Shown: positions 47,463-59,520, numbered from the stretch's first letter. The stretch is DNA of 64,000 nucleotides from Bugulina stolonifera (GCA_935421135.1 OW285188.1:3648733-3712732), one strand, 5' to 3'. Made by a program: numbers and translations. Notes: a model not told the origin generated them from the sequence alone.

Positions 47463-47620
47463 TGTAGAAGTATACCAGAACCTGTAGTGCACGCTGGGAG
47501 ATAGCCCGAACAGCTTAGAAAGCCACTGGGGTCAATTGATATACAAAGACAGACCAGAGTAGACGTGCTACCTCTAGACTCACCACTACTAATGCAGGTA
47601 GTAGTTATCAGTACACTATA
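47463..47620 (+). repeat. 3' LTR (158 bp)
   Basis: TGTAGAAGTATACC... matches the 5' LTR and ends TACACTATA (the CA end mutated to TA). It lacks the 14-bp duplication of the 5' LTR. Confidence 0.9.
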
Positions 47621-47639
47621 CCAACTATAATGTAACTAG

Positions 47640-47850
47640 CCCTCCTGACAAAAATGTTGCATGATGAGAACCGGCACAGAGACCTGACGGCTGCCTATGA
47701 TGAAATATCAGTTGACTGAGTAAATGTCACCATGACCACCCGCTCAGCTGCAAGGGGAGAACCTATATCAGTAACTGCCTCAACTAGTACCTACCACACT
47801 CACTTCCTGCCGCGCACTATACGTGATATACACGGACACAGTGAATAAAA
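47640..47850 (+). mobile_element. LINE A, C-terminal part (continuation from 39860)
   Basis: The translation LLTKMLHDENRHRDL and AAYDEI, then STSTYHTHFLPRTIRDI, is the end region of CR1/L2-like ORF2 proteins, where an F-F-P-R-T-I-R-D-W-N motif is typical. This fits directly after the ERRRDHKG end at 39860, so LINE A was split by the 7.8-kb insertion between them. Confidence 0.7.
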
Positions 47851-48289
47851 ACTGTTAACCAGATGAAAAGAACACAAACCGACAAGCATGTCGTAACGGT
47901 TTATCCAATCCAATCCCAATCAAAAACAGCAGTACGCAGTAATAGTATGAATCACTGTCTAAAACACACTGTTAAACTGAGGTATTCCCATTACTAAATT
48001 CAAGAGTATTTTATTCTTCAAAGGTATTGATTATATTTTAGTTTTAGTTCATGTGTAAAATTTAATTTTTTAAAAATATTCATGATCTTTTCTTCTGACT
48101 TTACCAAGTACCCGAAGCGCAAGTCGAACACTGAAAGCCCATTGTAACATATGTACAGGTTTTCAAAGACGAGCCTTCTTCCCCTTTTACTCCTTGGTTT
48201 AAGTAATGAAGGTTTAAAAACTTTTTACTGTAGCAACATGGAAGCAAGTATCACCTATGCTGCATGAACTTTTTATAGTTTTTATCTGA

Positions 48290-48688
48290 TATAGCCTATA
48301 TAAAAAGAGACTGGAACTCATTCAAAAAAGTACTACACAAATTCTTTTACCTGAACTAAACTACCAACAATGGCTACACCTACTAGACTAGACATCAAGC
48401 CAATAAATTATTTTCTGTGCAAGCTCGCATCCTCTATTTTAACACCATTTTATCTGACAAAAGTCATCCAAAACCAGAGCAATCTTACTTTTAATAATTT
48501 CCACTAGGCCATCCAGTACGAAAGTGAAGATCTATCTAGTCAGGTTTTTTACATATTTTAACAACAACTTTAAATACCTACAATATAATAGTATAGTAAG
48601 TATAATTGCAACATTTCAATTCTTATTCTATCATAAATAATCATGTCATCTCATGATTGAGATATGAAATAAATCTAAATCTAAACAA
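48290..48688 (+). mobile_element. LINE fragment D: 3' end with AAATCT tail
   Basis: KRLELIQKSTTQILLPELNY and FNTILSDKSHPKP match the C-terminal ORF2 region of L2-like elements. A non-coding tail ends in short AAATCT repeats (48667-48685), the type of 3' microsatellite seen in L2/CR1-group LINEs. 5'-truncated copy. Confidence 0.7.
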
Positions 48689-48689
48689 A

Positions 48690-50862
48690 AGTATAGCTAC
48701 AGCATCATGCATCATGATTCATGTATCACTATGAGTATGACATGACTATCAGTATGAGTATCAGTAGGCTATGACCAAGGAGTAGTATGTATGACTAAGA
48801 CTAACTAACTATTACTCCTTGCTATTACTATTCCATTCTTCCTATAAACTTACTATGGTAATAAGTTTATAGGAAGAGTTGAACAGTAAATAGTATACAT
48901 AGTAATAGACTAATAGTAATAGTTATAGTTATTACTCCTTGGTTATAACAAGTTAAAGCTAGTCATAGCACTACTACTGTGATAGTCGTAGTTATAGTAA
49001 TGTAACAGAGCAGTAAAGTATAGTTTAGTAAGTTAGTAAGTAACTTCAACTTGTAACTTCTACTTTATTTTTTACTATTCAATCTTTTTCTGAATCCAAC
49101 GGCAACTCAGATTACATAATTATTTATCTAGTTTTTACTTGACGCAATTTCTACTTGGATGACCATTGGTGAGTTCCTAATTGCAATTACCTTTGCCCAA
49201 ATTCGAAGAGATTGAAGAAAAGAACAGTTTGTGTCCACTACTACCCCAGGTAACTACAACTACTAACGGAGGAATGAATTTTCATGCGAAAAAGCTGACT
49301 CAGTTGGAAATTCCGATTGAAAGTCAATCTGTGCTGGCTTATTCTCCATCGGACTAGAACATTTAATGAATGACAACCTAAATGGCCACTTATATTTAGC
49401 TCTCATCATGTGATAGTTTCAAGTTGTCTTGTATTGTATGAGGGGGCAATTCCAGCTACTTCGTTTCTGATGTACATGTACATGTACATGTACATGAACA
49501 TTGAGCAGTTTGTACATGTACATGAGTACATAATTATTATTATAAATGTATATACAGATCTTTTGTACATGTACGGGTAGAAGTAGAAGTGAACTTGCAA
49601 TGTGCTACGAGTAAATGCACTCAACTGACTCAAGGCTTTCAAGCCATTCATTATTTCAGCTCATTAATGTGCATTGCATAGTACACTGTGATCACATATG
49701 AAATCTTCACCTAGCATAAATGATAAATACATGTACAATTGTACATGTATATACATGTATAACATCTTATTCCTACTCCTTGATGTAACACAAAGCTGCA
49801 TACATGTATCATTAGTTATATTCTACTTCAATTCTGGTAGCCCAATCCCACAGTTGGACACCCTCCCCATCAGTGCTTTTTTGTAAGATCAGTTGAGGGG
49901 CTCCCTACACATTTCAGGTCCCCCCCCCCCCCCCAAGGTGGCCAGTTTATGAGGGGTGTCTTGCGTAGGCTCAGAGCATATCTACTGCTCACTGGCAAAG
50001 CTTTCTTTTTTAAAGTTGCTGATTTGGTGTAGCAGTAGTATGTTCCGCTCACTGTGCTAGGCGATTAGGTGCCATAGAGGCATTGGAACTGGTATTTTCA
50101 TGGATTTCAAATAAGTCTCAGATTGCTGAAACATATAATTACATGTATTCATAAATATACACTGTGCCAGCCCTCAGCCCTTAAAAACTAGCTAGCTAGC
50201 AACATTAGCTATGTTCCTTAGCTGGCTGCTCACTGCAATGACTATGTTATAATATTCTCTGGAATCTTCAGTCAACATATTAATGGACATGTACCAGGTA
50301 AGATGTATGTTTCTAATAGGATGCATCACGCATTATGCCTGGCTATGGATGCTTTATAAACTGAAAGGTGGCAATTTGTTGAGGGTGCTCCCGGCAGCCC
50401 CTACAAAAAAAGCACCACTCCCATCCAAGCTGTGGAAAATCCCTTATCCTTTGATTTGAGAAAGTTGGTAGGTAAAGTACAAAAATACTGTGTATCATTT
50501 CACATCTTTCTTGCAGTACAATTTCTGCATTATTCCACGAATGCCTATTGCCTAAATTTGGGTGATAATAAAGGCAAAATCTGGGTTAAAAATTGAAAAA
50601 TATTCTTCCAAATAGAGGAAACAGGCTTTTGTATCAGCTAGTTTGAACACTTTTTTCCACCCAAAAAATTGTACTAAACAGTAAAACTTGTTCTGACAAG
50701 CTGTACTCTTCAATAAGACATCTCTTCTAATAAAAGTACAGCATTGGTTTATGGATGGATATCCATAAACTCCACAGGACCTTCTAAAAGACGCAAGCAA
50801 ATAAGCACAAGCAAGTAGCAGTTTGCTAAAATTTGCTAAATGCATTTATTCAGTTGAATGAG
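48690..50862. other. Non-coding stretch between LINE fragment D and the zinc-finger remnant
   Basis: AT-rich, with TAGTA/CTATTA simple repeats (48700-49020), a C15-type homopolymer near 49920, and ORFs without recognised domains (for example 49406-49651 and 50552-50845 on the minus strand). No gene is supported. Confidence 0.45.
48838..48876. repeat. Inverted repeat, 15-bp perfect arms
   Basis: CTTCCTATAAACTTA (from 48838) pairs perfectly with TAAGTTTATAGGAAG (ending 48876) across a short loop. Possibly part of a MITE. Surroundings are simple-sequence TAGTA/TACTA. Confidence 0.8.
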
Positions 50863-50955
50863 TTACAAAAAACACTCATTACAAGTCTTACAATGACGAC
50901 AGTGTTCCAGTTCATTGTTGCTGTGAACACCAGTGGTACAGCATTTTCTTTCCCA
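50863..50955 (-). pseudogene. Possible piggyBac-type transposase C-terminal zinc finger remnant
   Basis: The minus-strand reading WERKCCTTGVHS then NELEHCRHCKTCNECFL followed by a stop has the C-C...C-x2-C-x2-C-x2-C cluster typical of the C-terminal RING-like finger of piggyBac transposases. Upstream codons (frame VCLRCCLPL) hold further cysteines but a stop. Only the last ~30 codons are clear, so the call is tentative. Confidence 0.4.
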
Positions 50956-51490
50956 GTTTGTGAATGGTTATAGGGGAAGACAACACCTAAGACAAACTGA
51001 ATAATCTTGTATTTAGCAATGCGTGTAGAATGATTATGATAGTTGTATACGAAATGGGCATATCACAGCATAGTAATGTATTTACAACTCTAAAAATGTC
51101 AGTCTAGCAGTATATAACACGACTCTGCCCTGTACTTCACAAATAAATAGTAATCATTCCTAACCACAAACAGGATTATAGCAGATATCCTAGAACCCCT
51201 GTATAGTAGCTGGTTAAGGTATGGATACTCTAACAATGGACATTACATACAATTTATACATCATTTATGCTCCTGAAGGCAAAGGTCAAGATCCCTCTAT
51301 ATATATACATGTAGATAGTAGTTCAAGGTTTCCTTCTACATCATGGCAAGTGTTTTTGAGTGATCAGCTCTGGAGGAATATAGAGACGGCATGGCATGCC
51401 AACATACGTGGGGAGACAGATGCACCAATGAGACCATGTGACATGTGATATCACAACAGGAAGAGAAATAACTAAGCCTAACTATGTCAC
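50956..51490. other. GATAD2 downstream region / probable 3'UTR
   Basis: Directly 3' of the GATAD2 stop (minus strand). One plus-strand ORF (51221-51448, 75 aa) has no recognised domain. AATAAA on the minus strand at 50845-50850 is a candidate polyadenylation signal about 640 bases after the stop, though it may belong to the transposase remnant. Confidence 0.4.
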
Positions 51491-54400
51491 TCAAGTCTTC
51501 CATGATGATCTATTCTGATTGATCATGTCTAAGAGATATTGTCGGTGCAAGTCAGCAGCCTGTTTATTAGTAACTCCATATAATGAATAAGGAAGAGACA
51601 TCTGCGCTGCCAGCATCTGTCTCATCTGCTCTGCTTGCTGAGACAGCATTAGTTGCTGTTGCAATTGTTGAGGGGTTAGATGTTGCTGACTAGAGCTGAT
51701 ACTATTGGGTGACGCTGAAGATGCACCCTGCTGGTTGTGCTGAGGAGTAAGCTGAGGCATGGATGGAGTACCTACAGCGGAGGCTGCAGCTGCGGCGGCC
51801 GCTGCCACTGCTGCGGCTGGAGGCACATGAGATTTCTGTTGTCTGGCAGCCACCATGGCGATTCCTGGCATATCTGAGAGAGGAGATCCTGCAGCAATCC
51901 TCCGTTCTGTTAACAATAATCATAGATTAGTTGCAGGCAGATGGTGAACACTAGTCACAATTGATGCATATAATATTAATAAATCTTCTGGTATGAAGAC
52001 ACTGTGCTATTCAACCTACCGGTACCAAAGTCACTTACCCAATTCCTGCTCCTTCTGTGTAGCCTTATGAAACACCGCTTTCAGTTTAGCCGTATGTTCC
52101 TGTTTGAGAACTCTCTTCTGATTGGTCGTTATACACCGTTCACAGATAACACTTTTACTGCCAGGCTTGTCACGTTTCCAGACAGGAGTGAAATCTGTGT
52201 CGCATTGCACACAGGAGAATGGGTTGAACACAAACTTGACATCTCTTTGGTCAGTAGAGAGTAGCTGTGTGACTACCTCCTGTAAGATCAAGTCATACAT
52301 ATATAACCTATGCTTATGGCCAGCCAAGGCACTTATCAGGTTCCTTTACACTCAGTGAGTGATGTAATGATGTGCTGTTCCATACAGGCCAAAGCCTAGT
52401 GTATAGTATGCACATAGTGGACACATAAGGCAAATATAATGTAGGTCCTATATACAAGGATAGTGCATACCTCCATGCCGATGAGGTAGACAAACTCTCC
52501 ACTGGACAAGCTGGGCAGGAAGTTGACTTCTGGCGGAGGAGGTTTAGGAGCAGGTACTTGTTGGAGAGCTTGCTCTAATTGTTTCCTTAGAGCAATCTTG
52601 GCAGCAGCTAGCTTTTGTTCCTTGGTTGGTTGAGGAGGGGGTGGCGGTTGGGCTGGGGTGGCTGCTTTCTTAGTCTGTGTTACCTGGTAGTCTCTGTAGC
52701 TAGCATTGCTGTTGGCTAAAGGAAATGGACTAACAGTGTAACTCACTGTACATAATACATGTATGCTATCGTTGCTATACACTTGCCAGCTATAACAATG
52801 CATAGAATGTATATTCACTTGTACATAAAAATTGACTACACTTGGAATATTTATAACACTCATCATTTTTTTATAGTATACAACATATTATAACAACTAC
52901 ATTGTATGTTTGACACACAATTACTCATATACTGGTGCTGTCAGTGCTACCTACCTGTTTGTGGAGCTGACTTGGCCATGTTGACCAGAGGGGGAGGCCC
53001 ACCAGAGCTTTGCTGACCATTCGACTGATGAGAATGTTTGTGTCTATCCACACTGTGCATTGATTGGTGGTGGTTGCTTGAACTTATCTATAACAGGTTA
53101 ACATCATAAGACATGCAACACTTTATATAACAGCAGAATCCTATTTACATTACTCACATTTGGAACAATCCTCAATATACCACACCCACAACCTTGTATT
53201 TACACAGCAGTACATATTCAGTTATTCATAAGTACACAATGTACAAGTTATGTGCTTAGAATATATATTGCAGGAGTTGTCATACCATAAACTCCACTAA
53301 ACACAATAGATCACTGTGCAACAACATTGGTACTACAGTGTTGTAGGCGTATCAGGTAAGTAATAGAAGCATTTGTGTTTACTTTGTTCTCTTTTCCTCT
53401 AGATAACACTATTAAGAAGGAAACCACTTTTCTATTCTGAATAGTTATAATGAGAATCAAATCAACAAAAATCTATCTAGTACCAAATTTCATCATCAGA
53501 CTATTCGCCCATAAAGTCAGGTTATGTTACATGCTGTGCACTTCCATGCAAGGCATCTTAGTGAGATACTCTACATGATAGTAAGCTATACTAGATTATG
53601 TTACTACACTTAATACTGAAGCATAAAATATTTTAGAAGAGGATATTTGGTTCAGTTGGACAATTGCAAGCCCCTAATCAATAAGATACGGAGTTGTCCT
53701 CTCTCTTACTCTTCATTTCCATGACAACATTGTGACATAAATATTGGACATGTATAATTCAAAATATTGCCAACCAAATAGGTACTTCACAAACTAGTAC
53801 CACATTCATCTGAGTTATTTTATTTAGACGGACTTTTGATAAACTTCAGCACAGAGATGGATAATGAGTTGCAAACAAAATAACTTGAGTAAAAAGCCTG
53901 ATGGAAAACCAGTGCCTGATGGAAAACCAGTGCCTGATGGAAAACCAGTGCCTGATGGAAAACCAGTGCCTGATGGAAAACCAGTGCCTGATGGAAAACC
54001 AGTGCCTGATGGAAAACCAGTGCCTGATGGAAAACCAGTGCCTGATGGAAAACCAGTGCCTGATGGAAAACCAGTGCCTGATGGAAAACCAGTGCCTGAT
54101 GGAAAACCAGTGCCTGATGGAAAACCAGTGCCTGATGGAAAACCAGTGCCTGATGGAAAACCAGTGCCTGATGGAAAACCAGTGCCTGATGGAAAACCAG
54201 TGCCTGATGGAAAACCAGTGCCTGATGGAAAACCAGTGCCTGATGGAAAACCAGTGCCTGATGGAAAACCAGTGCCTGATGGAAAACCAGTGCCTGATGG
54301 AAAACCAGTGCCTGATGGAAAACCAGTGCCTGATGGAAAACCAGTGCCTGATGGAAAACCAGTGCCTGATGGAAAACCAGTGCCTGATGGAAAACCAGTG

Positions 54401-57400
54401 CCTGATGGAAAACCAGTGCCTGATGGAAAACCAGTGCCTGATGGAAAACCAGTGCCTGATGGAAAACCAGTGCCTGATGGAAAACCAGTGCCTGATGGAA
54501 AACCAGTGCCTGATGGAAAACCAGTGCCTGATGGAAAATGATTACAAAGAAGTTGTTTCCACAAGTATGTCCAAAGTAGAAATAAAACATGTCCTACCCT
54601 AGAAGAAATATATCTGATATAGAAGAGCACACATGGTTCCATGGCTTCCTAAGCAGGCATATATGGAGGCCTATCATGGGTATCCAGTCACCAATAATAT
54701 AAACACGGACTCGGTTACATGCTAGTACCTGATGCTACCAGGGTACCAGCAAACCCCACCATTACAAGCATATCAACAAGCTTATCACTGAGACAATGCG
54801 ATGCAATGTGATAGGCACACATGGTATGCTGCTGCTGAGTGTTGCTGGTGTAGTACCAATGGGAAACATAACCTACCTTGTGATGAGATGAATGCTGATT
54901 GGGTAGTCCATGATGTGGGGAAGAACTGTGGTGCCCCCTCTTTAGAGGGGGAGGTATGTTGCCCCCACTGCTGCTGCGCTGGGTAGAAGAGGAGCTGGAA
55001 CCAGAAGCTGTTGTGTAACCCTGAGCCCTCATTTCAGTTGAACTCATATGCTTCGAGTTACTATGAATAGCAGTAGTCGAGTTTTGTTTCTCTATGTGAG
55101 CCTGAAGCAAAGACAGTACATGTAAGGGGAGCAATAGGACCAGAAGCAGTGATTTGCTGCACAATGCCATCCCCTGCATGTAATAAAAAGGGGGAGAATA
55201 CACAGAACTCCAATATTAGGTAACTAGAGGAGCCGAGTTAGCCCACCATCCTGCCACAAAGTGTAACAGTCATTGGCCTACCACTCTCCACAAGTGTAAC
55301 AGTAGTTGCCAACTGGCTTCAAGGATTATAATTTATATTGATTAATTTGTGAAGCCAGTGTGTAGCACAATATGGTTGTCAAACTAGCATTTATGTAGAA
55401 TAGCTGCAGAGGGAAGGAGGGAGGGAGCCATGAATCTATTGATTTTTTATCTAAGCCTGAAACCCTGTAGTACATTGCCACAGGGGAGCAGAGACAAGGG
55501 TCAAAGTGATAGGTACATGTATAATTATGTACAATGTGATCAACCACCACACTGATTAACTCAAATGTAGCTCACAGTTGTGCATCACTGTGTCTACACT
55601 CTGGTCTCTCACTTGCAATGAATAAAAAGAAGTTATGTAACATACACTTTACAAACAACCTGAACTAACCCGGCAAAAACCTGTCATGCATCATTACTAC
55701 TTGTAGATAAAAGCCATCAATGGCAGTTAACAGGGAAGTGGTTTCGGTGGTTCAACCAGTGGTATGATATGGAAAGGTATCCACACCCACAGCCATGTAC
55801 ATGTATATCTGTATTCTATAATATGTTGTGTATATGCAACGGGTATATGATAACAAGGTATAAGTATGGAAGTGTTTACATGCATCACTTACTAGGCTCC
55901 GTTTTAATTTTCGTAATAAAATAAGTTTAGATTCTTCTGCCCTCAGCTGATCTTGATACAACTTGAGCAGTTTACATCTTGTGTGCTCAGAACTAGTGAG
56001 TGACATGGCCTGCATCAGCACCTGAAAAGCAGACTGAACCATAACATGGAACCTAGCACATGTACAAACAACTACTGGATTAGTAATCATTGTACCTGCA
56101 TAACACACTACTAATGTAAAATGTAGTCAAGCTATACTAACAAGTTTATATAGGAAATGGCAGTAACACTAGATCAAGAGTCCAGCTGAGCACTGTATTC
56201 AAATAATACACCAGTAAACAGGTCAGACGGATTACAGGACAGACAGACATATTGCAGTCAGTAGTAGATAGGCTACAGACAGTACTTGTGAGATGTCAGA
56301 ATTTAACAGTACCTCCTGAAATTCATCCTCGCTGTCACTCAGTGTGATAATTTCTGGCTCAGCTTCTTTCTTCCCATCCAATACCCCCTGCTTAACTGTA
56401 ACACTAGCTTTGACGTCTCCACCAGGTTTTAACCTCTCCACACTGTCTTTGGTGCTATGCTCTCGTTTAATATCATTTCGAGGAGTTGGATTGGAGTTGC
56501 TGGTCATGTTTTTGTTAGATTGTAAAGACGTATTAACATTAGAATGCACTACATCAGCACCATTGGATATCTGGAAAGAACTGGCAGCAGACGGCACGGA
56601 AGGTAAGTTGGCACCATTTTGACTATCATTCCCTTGTTTACCAATTCCATTATGCAATGATGGTGCCTGATTAGGTGGCAGGTCGGAAGAGTGTTCTATA
56701 CCATTCATTACTGTTTTTGACTTCTTGATACTAGGTGGATGAGGTGCTGTGGCTGATACCTCCGTTTCACTCAGATCTGTGTTATCTTGGCATGACGAAT
56801 CTGCTAAGGTTCTCTTACCATTTAATGTCATCAGTCTTCTGGAAAATAAAGACTCGATAAACTCATTGTCAATTTATTCCCCTCACACAAGTCAACATGA
56901 TACAGGAGATGGAGAATTGCAATAAGTGAGCAACGTTAGTACCAGAAGAAACTTTAGTAGGGCATACATAGGCCATGACTGACAAGCCATAGATGGGTGA
57001 AGGATTGCTGGCCCATGGTATAATATATTATACTAACACCACTAGTCCACTACCACTACTGTTAGAGGCCCAGTAGTCTGTTAGAAAACAATTCCTCAAC
57101 CAATAAATAGTTAGATAAATAAAGCAGCTGATAATGAGCCAATAACAATAACACAAGGACTGATACCATTGGTCAATGGAGAGACAATACAAGGTTACAG
57201 TGGTTAGCAAGTAAATGAAACTAGTCAAGCTCACGGACTGTCCGAGAAGGCGCTGAACATTATGAGTAGGCCTAATAACACTGTACTATGAGTAGCAGAC
57301 TCCAACAGATTGCTACCAATTCAAAACATTCTATCTAGGGGGATCACAATGAAAGGAACAGCTGGGAGAAAATCAATACTTCAACCTTTAGATTCAAGAA

Positions 57401-59347
57401 TGAACAACATGGATGTAATAGGCCTATCTAATAAATTTAAAATCTGTACCATGTCCACATTTACCTCCCTCTGTGCATTTCCAAAATTAGGAAATCGGAT
57501 AGTGAAGCCCCAATAATAGCTATTACCATGTACATGTATATAATATAGCACTAATTTTTCTCTCTTACTAGAAAATCAATATCTATTTCATATTTATTCA
57601 TTACAATCGGGTAGATTGGCTTTTGATCAAGCTGTAAAACTGGTGTATTAATTGCCTCCCTAACACATGTATTCATACCTGGTATTATCAGATCTGTCAC
57701 CACTGTCAGCGGCTGTGCCACAATCTACAAGCAGAATGAACAGTCATACTTTAGCAAATTATTATATTAATTCATAAATTATAATGCAACCAATGTATGG
57801 GGCCAGCCACAAAGAATAATCGCTATCCAAATAACTGTGGAAGCTGGATTAGAAGCACCAGTATATAGGTTGGGCTATGGTGACTTTCATTTGATGTCAT
57901 TTCAGTTGGTCTGCGATATTGCTATATTCAGGGTAATGGAATCAAGTCATGCTAGGAGCCTGCACATAAAATTTGTTGAATTCACTGAAATTCATAGTAT
58001 AAGCCTAACAACAACAAAATTTGCTCATCTGTGCATCGGTTTGCAATAGTTTCAAGCCGATATGTAGGCCTACTGCAGTCAGAGTAAGAAAGTACATTAT
58101 TGACTGAACTTGTCAGTAATACTGTGCATCTCCAACACATGAAAGTGGTGCTATTGAACTGATAAGTTCTAAAATCTCTTGCAGTAAGCAAGGACAAAAA
58201 CCTAACACAGTATTTTATCACTCAATTGGTAAATCGGCATTCATTGGGTTGTAAATCAACTTAAGAGTTTGATTTTCCAGTAGGCTATTGGATTGGAATG
58301 CTATTCTAAGCATACGAGTACGCTCATTCACAATTTTAATGCAAACTAGTTTTATCTTTTGCCAAGGTTTGCATTACTTTTGCACCACCTATGGAAAGCT
58401 AAGGATTTGATGGTTACAACAGCAATCATACAGCTCTGAAAATATCAAGTAAAAAGTAGTACTGTAATTTCAACAGAGAATTGCTTACTGTTAGCAAGGA
58501 GAGTAGGCCTATGAGCAAGGATAAGCCTACAACAACGAGTGGAGTTACAGTTGATTCACTAATAGGCCTACAATAGGCGTAGAGTGGAGTAATAATCGGA
58601 GAATATCCACAGCTGAGTGTGACTGAATAACAGTGTGCCTAATGATAACATAATCAATGATTGATTGAAAAAGCAAAATTTGATGAGTTTAACTGCATGT
58701 GTGGTTGAAGAGCAGATGACAATCACAATGAATTAAATGCAAGGTCCCATTTTTGTAGCTCTGTAGTGTAGGCAACGCCAGACTGAGCAGGCCTCAATAA
58801 CAAACTCAAACAAAGATTCAATCAATGGTTTAAAGAATGTCGTATAAGTCCGATATTCTCTGGGCTTGTTGTATAATGTATGTAAGTCTAAGTCTCACCG
58901 TCTGTCACTCTGCAGTCTGTGTCAGTCTCAGTGTCAAGCACAAATGGATTAGCCTACTACCATCGATCATGATATGATCATTAATGATCACCAACCATAT
59001 TGATGAAATGTTTTGTGACTGTTTACCGTTACACTTTGACGTATTTATTAGTGTAGATCAGTAGTACGAGTATCAGTATGGTATCGGCAGAATGCGAGTA
59101 TTTGCTTTTGCTAACTAGAAACCTTATCATTTCAAAACCATATTCACCTCTACCCTCCTATACTAACTCAAATACTAACTAACGCTCACTACTCACTTAT
59201 ACTATAACTATGATACTAGTTACTATTAACTATTATCATCATGATTATCTATACAATACTTCTGTATACTTCTATTCTATCTATACGTCATACGAACTAT
59301 AATAACAGAGTAGGGGATTTACCTATTGAACTTGGATTCTCTGCCAT
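51491..59347 (-). CDS. GATAD2: GATAD2 / p66 subunit of the NuRD complex
   Basis: Nine coding exons, all in phase: 59347-59323, 57724-57679, 56838-56313, 56021-55893, 55101-54877, 53087-52955, 52715-52471, 52279-52039, 51906-51491; 661 aa. Residues 1-199 are Ser/Asn-rich with TLSDSEDEF near the end. Residues 200-242 are the CR1 region, which binds MBD2/3 ([19 protein letters not shown]). Then Ser/His and Pro-rich linkers follow. [11 protein letters not shown] leads into the CR2 GATA-type zinc finger, C466-x2-C469-x19-C489-x2-C492 with DFTPVWKR, then [20 protein letters not shown]. The C-terminus has an Ala run and is Gln-rich. p66 links MBD2/3 and CHD4 in NuRD and binds histone tails. The first exon holds only 25 coding bases (MAENPSSI). 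Human p66 has a similar finger with a spacing about two residues shorter. It follows MAU2 in tandem. An 18-bp minisatellite fills the intron between exons 5 and 6. Confidence 0.94.
52039..52279 (-). other. GATAD2: GATAD2 exon 8: GATA-type zinc finger (CR2)
   Basis: Acceptor CTTACAG|GAGGTA, donor TTGG|GTAAGT. It encodes the four cysteines and a trailing basic helix ([15 protein letters not shown]). The finger is the histone-binding module of p66 proteins. Only one finger is present, unlike vertebrate GATA factors, which have two. Confidence 0.9.
53088..54876 (-). other. GATAD2 intron between exons 5 and 6
   Basis: 1.8 kb. It includes the 18-bp minisatellite at 53899-54538. The rest is AT-rich without recognised exons. 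Confidence 0.7.
53899..54538. repeat. 18-bp minisatellite, about 35 near-identical units
   Basis: The unit CTGATGGAAAACCAGTGC is repeated about 35 times with practically no variation. All frames on both strands are open through it (PDGKPV on plus; HQALVF and PSGTGF on minus), simply because 18 is a multiple of three and the unit has no stop in those frames. It lies inside a GATAD2 intron. Confidence 0.98.
55893..56021 (-). other. GATAD2: GATAD2 exon 4: CR1 coiled-coil region
   Basis: The acceptor CTTTTCAG precedes GTGCTGATG, and the strong donor CTA|GTAAGT ends a 43-codon exon. It encodes [19 protein letters not shown] then LLRKLKRS, the conserved region that pairs with the MBD2/3 coiled coil in NuRD. 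Human p66 has RKLREELRKEEAKLVLLKKLRQS-like sequence here, as I recall it. Confidence 0.85.
57725..59322 (-). other. GATAD2 intron 1
   Basis: 1.6 kb with no recognised exon. GGCCTA/TAGGCC motifs recur in 58050-58580. The ORFs inside (57837-58049, 57982-58221) have no family similarity. Confidence 0.5.
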
Positions 59348-59520
59348 ATCTGGCCGTTCCGAATTTGGTGCTGGAAGGCCAGGGTAACCAAAATTTATTT
59401 TCTCTTTTTTCTCAAACAACGGAATTTTGAGGATTTGTCATTGTTTTACACAAAATGGCGACTTCTTACAGAGCCTCTTTCAAGGGGCCCTTTAGGGAGG
59501 CGTGCTTTGTTTACGTATTT
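59348..59520 (-). promoter_or_regulatory. GATAD2 5' region with a YY1-like motif
   Basis: Upstream of the ATG. CAAAATGGCG at 59451-59460 resembles the YY1-type CAAGATGGCGGC element common in core promoters of housekeeping genes across animals. Local GC content rises around 59340-59390 and 59450-59520. Weak evidence, about 105 bases upstream of the start codon. Confidence 0.35.

Larger units (their letters stand above)
41523..47620 (+). mobile_element. Degenerate Ty3-like LTR retrotransposon
   Basis: Two LTRs (41523-41694, 47463-47620) bracket gag-, protease-, RT-, RNase H- and integrase-like segments in the Ty3 order. A primer-binding-site-like TGGTGTCAG follows the 5' LTR directly. A polypurine tract (GAGGGGGAGG) ends at the 3' LTR. 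All coding parts are broken by stops and frameshifts, and several catalytic residues are lost. LTR copies differ by scattered substitutions and a 14-bp duplication in the 5' LTR. It lies within the large insertion that splits LINE A. Confidence 0.92.

Noticed and set aside
51221..51448. 75-codon plus-strand ORF 3' of GATAD2
   Set aside because: No recognised domain and it lies in the probable GATAD2 3'UTR on the opposite strand.
52039..52279. GATA transcription factor gene
   Set aside because: The finger is embedded in the p66 arrangement (CR1, [16 protein letters not shown]...EHT), so the gene is GATAD2, not a GATA factor.
53820..54642. ORFs with DGKPVP, MENQCL, PSGTGF or HQALVF repeats
   Set aside because: 18-bp array in a GATAD2 intron; all frames are open by arithmetic. 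No signal peptide, promoter or flanking homology. Kept as a finding about the array only.
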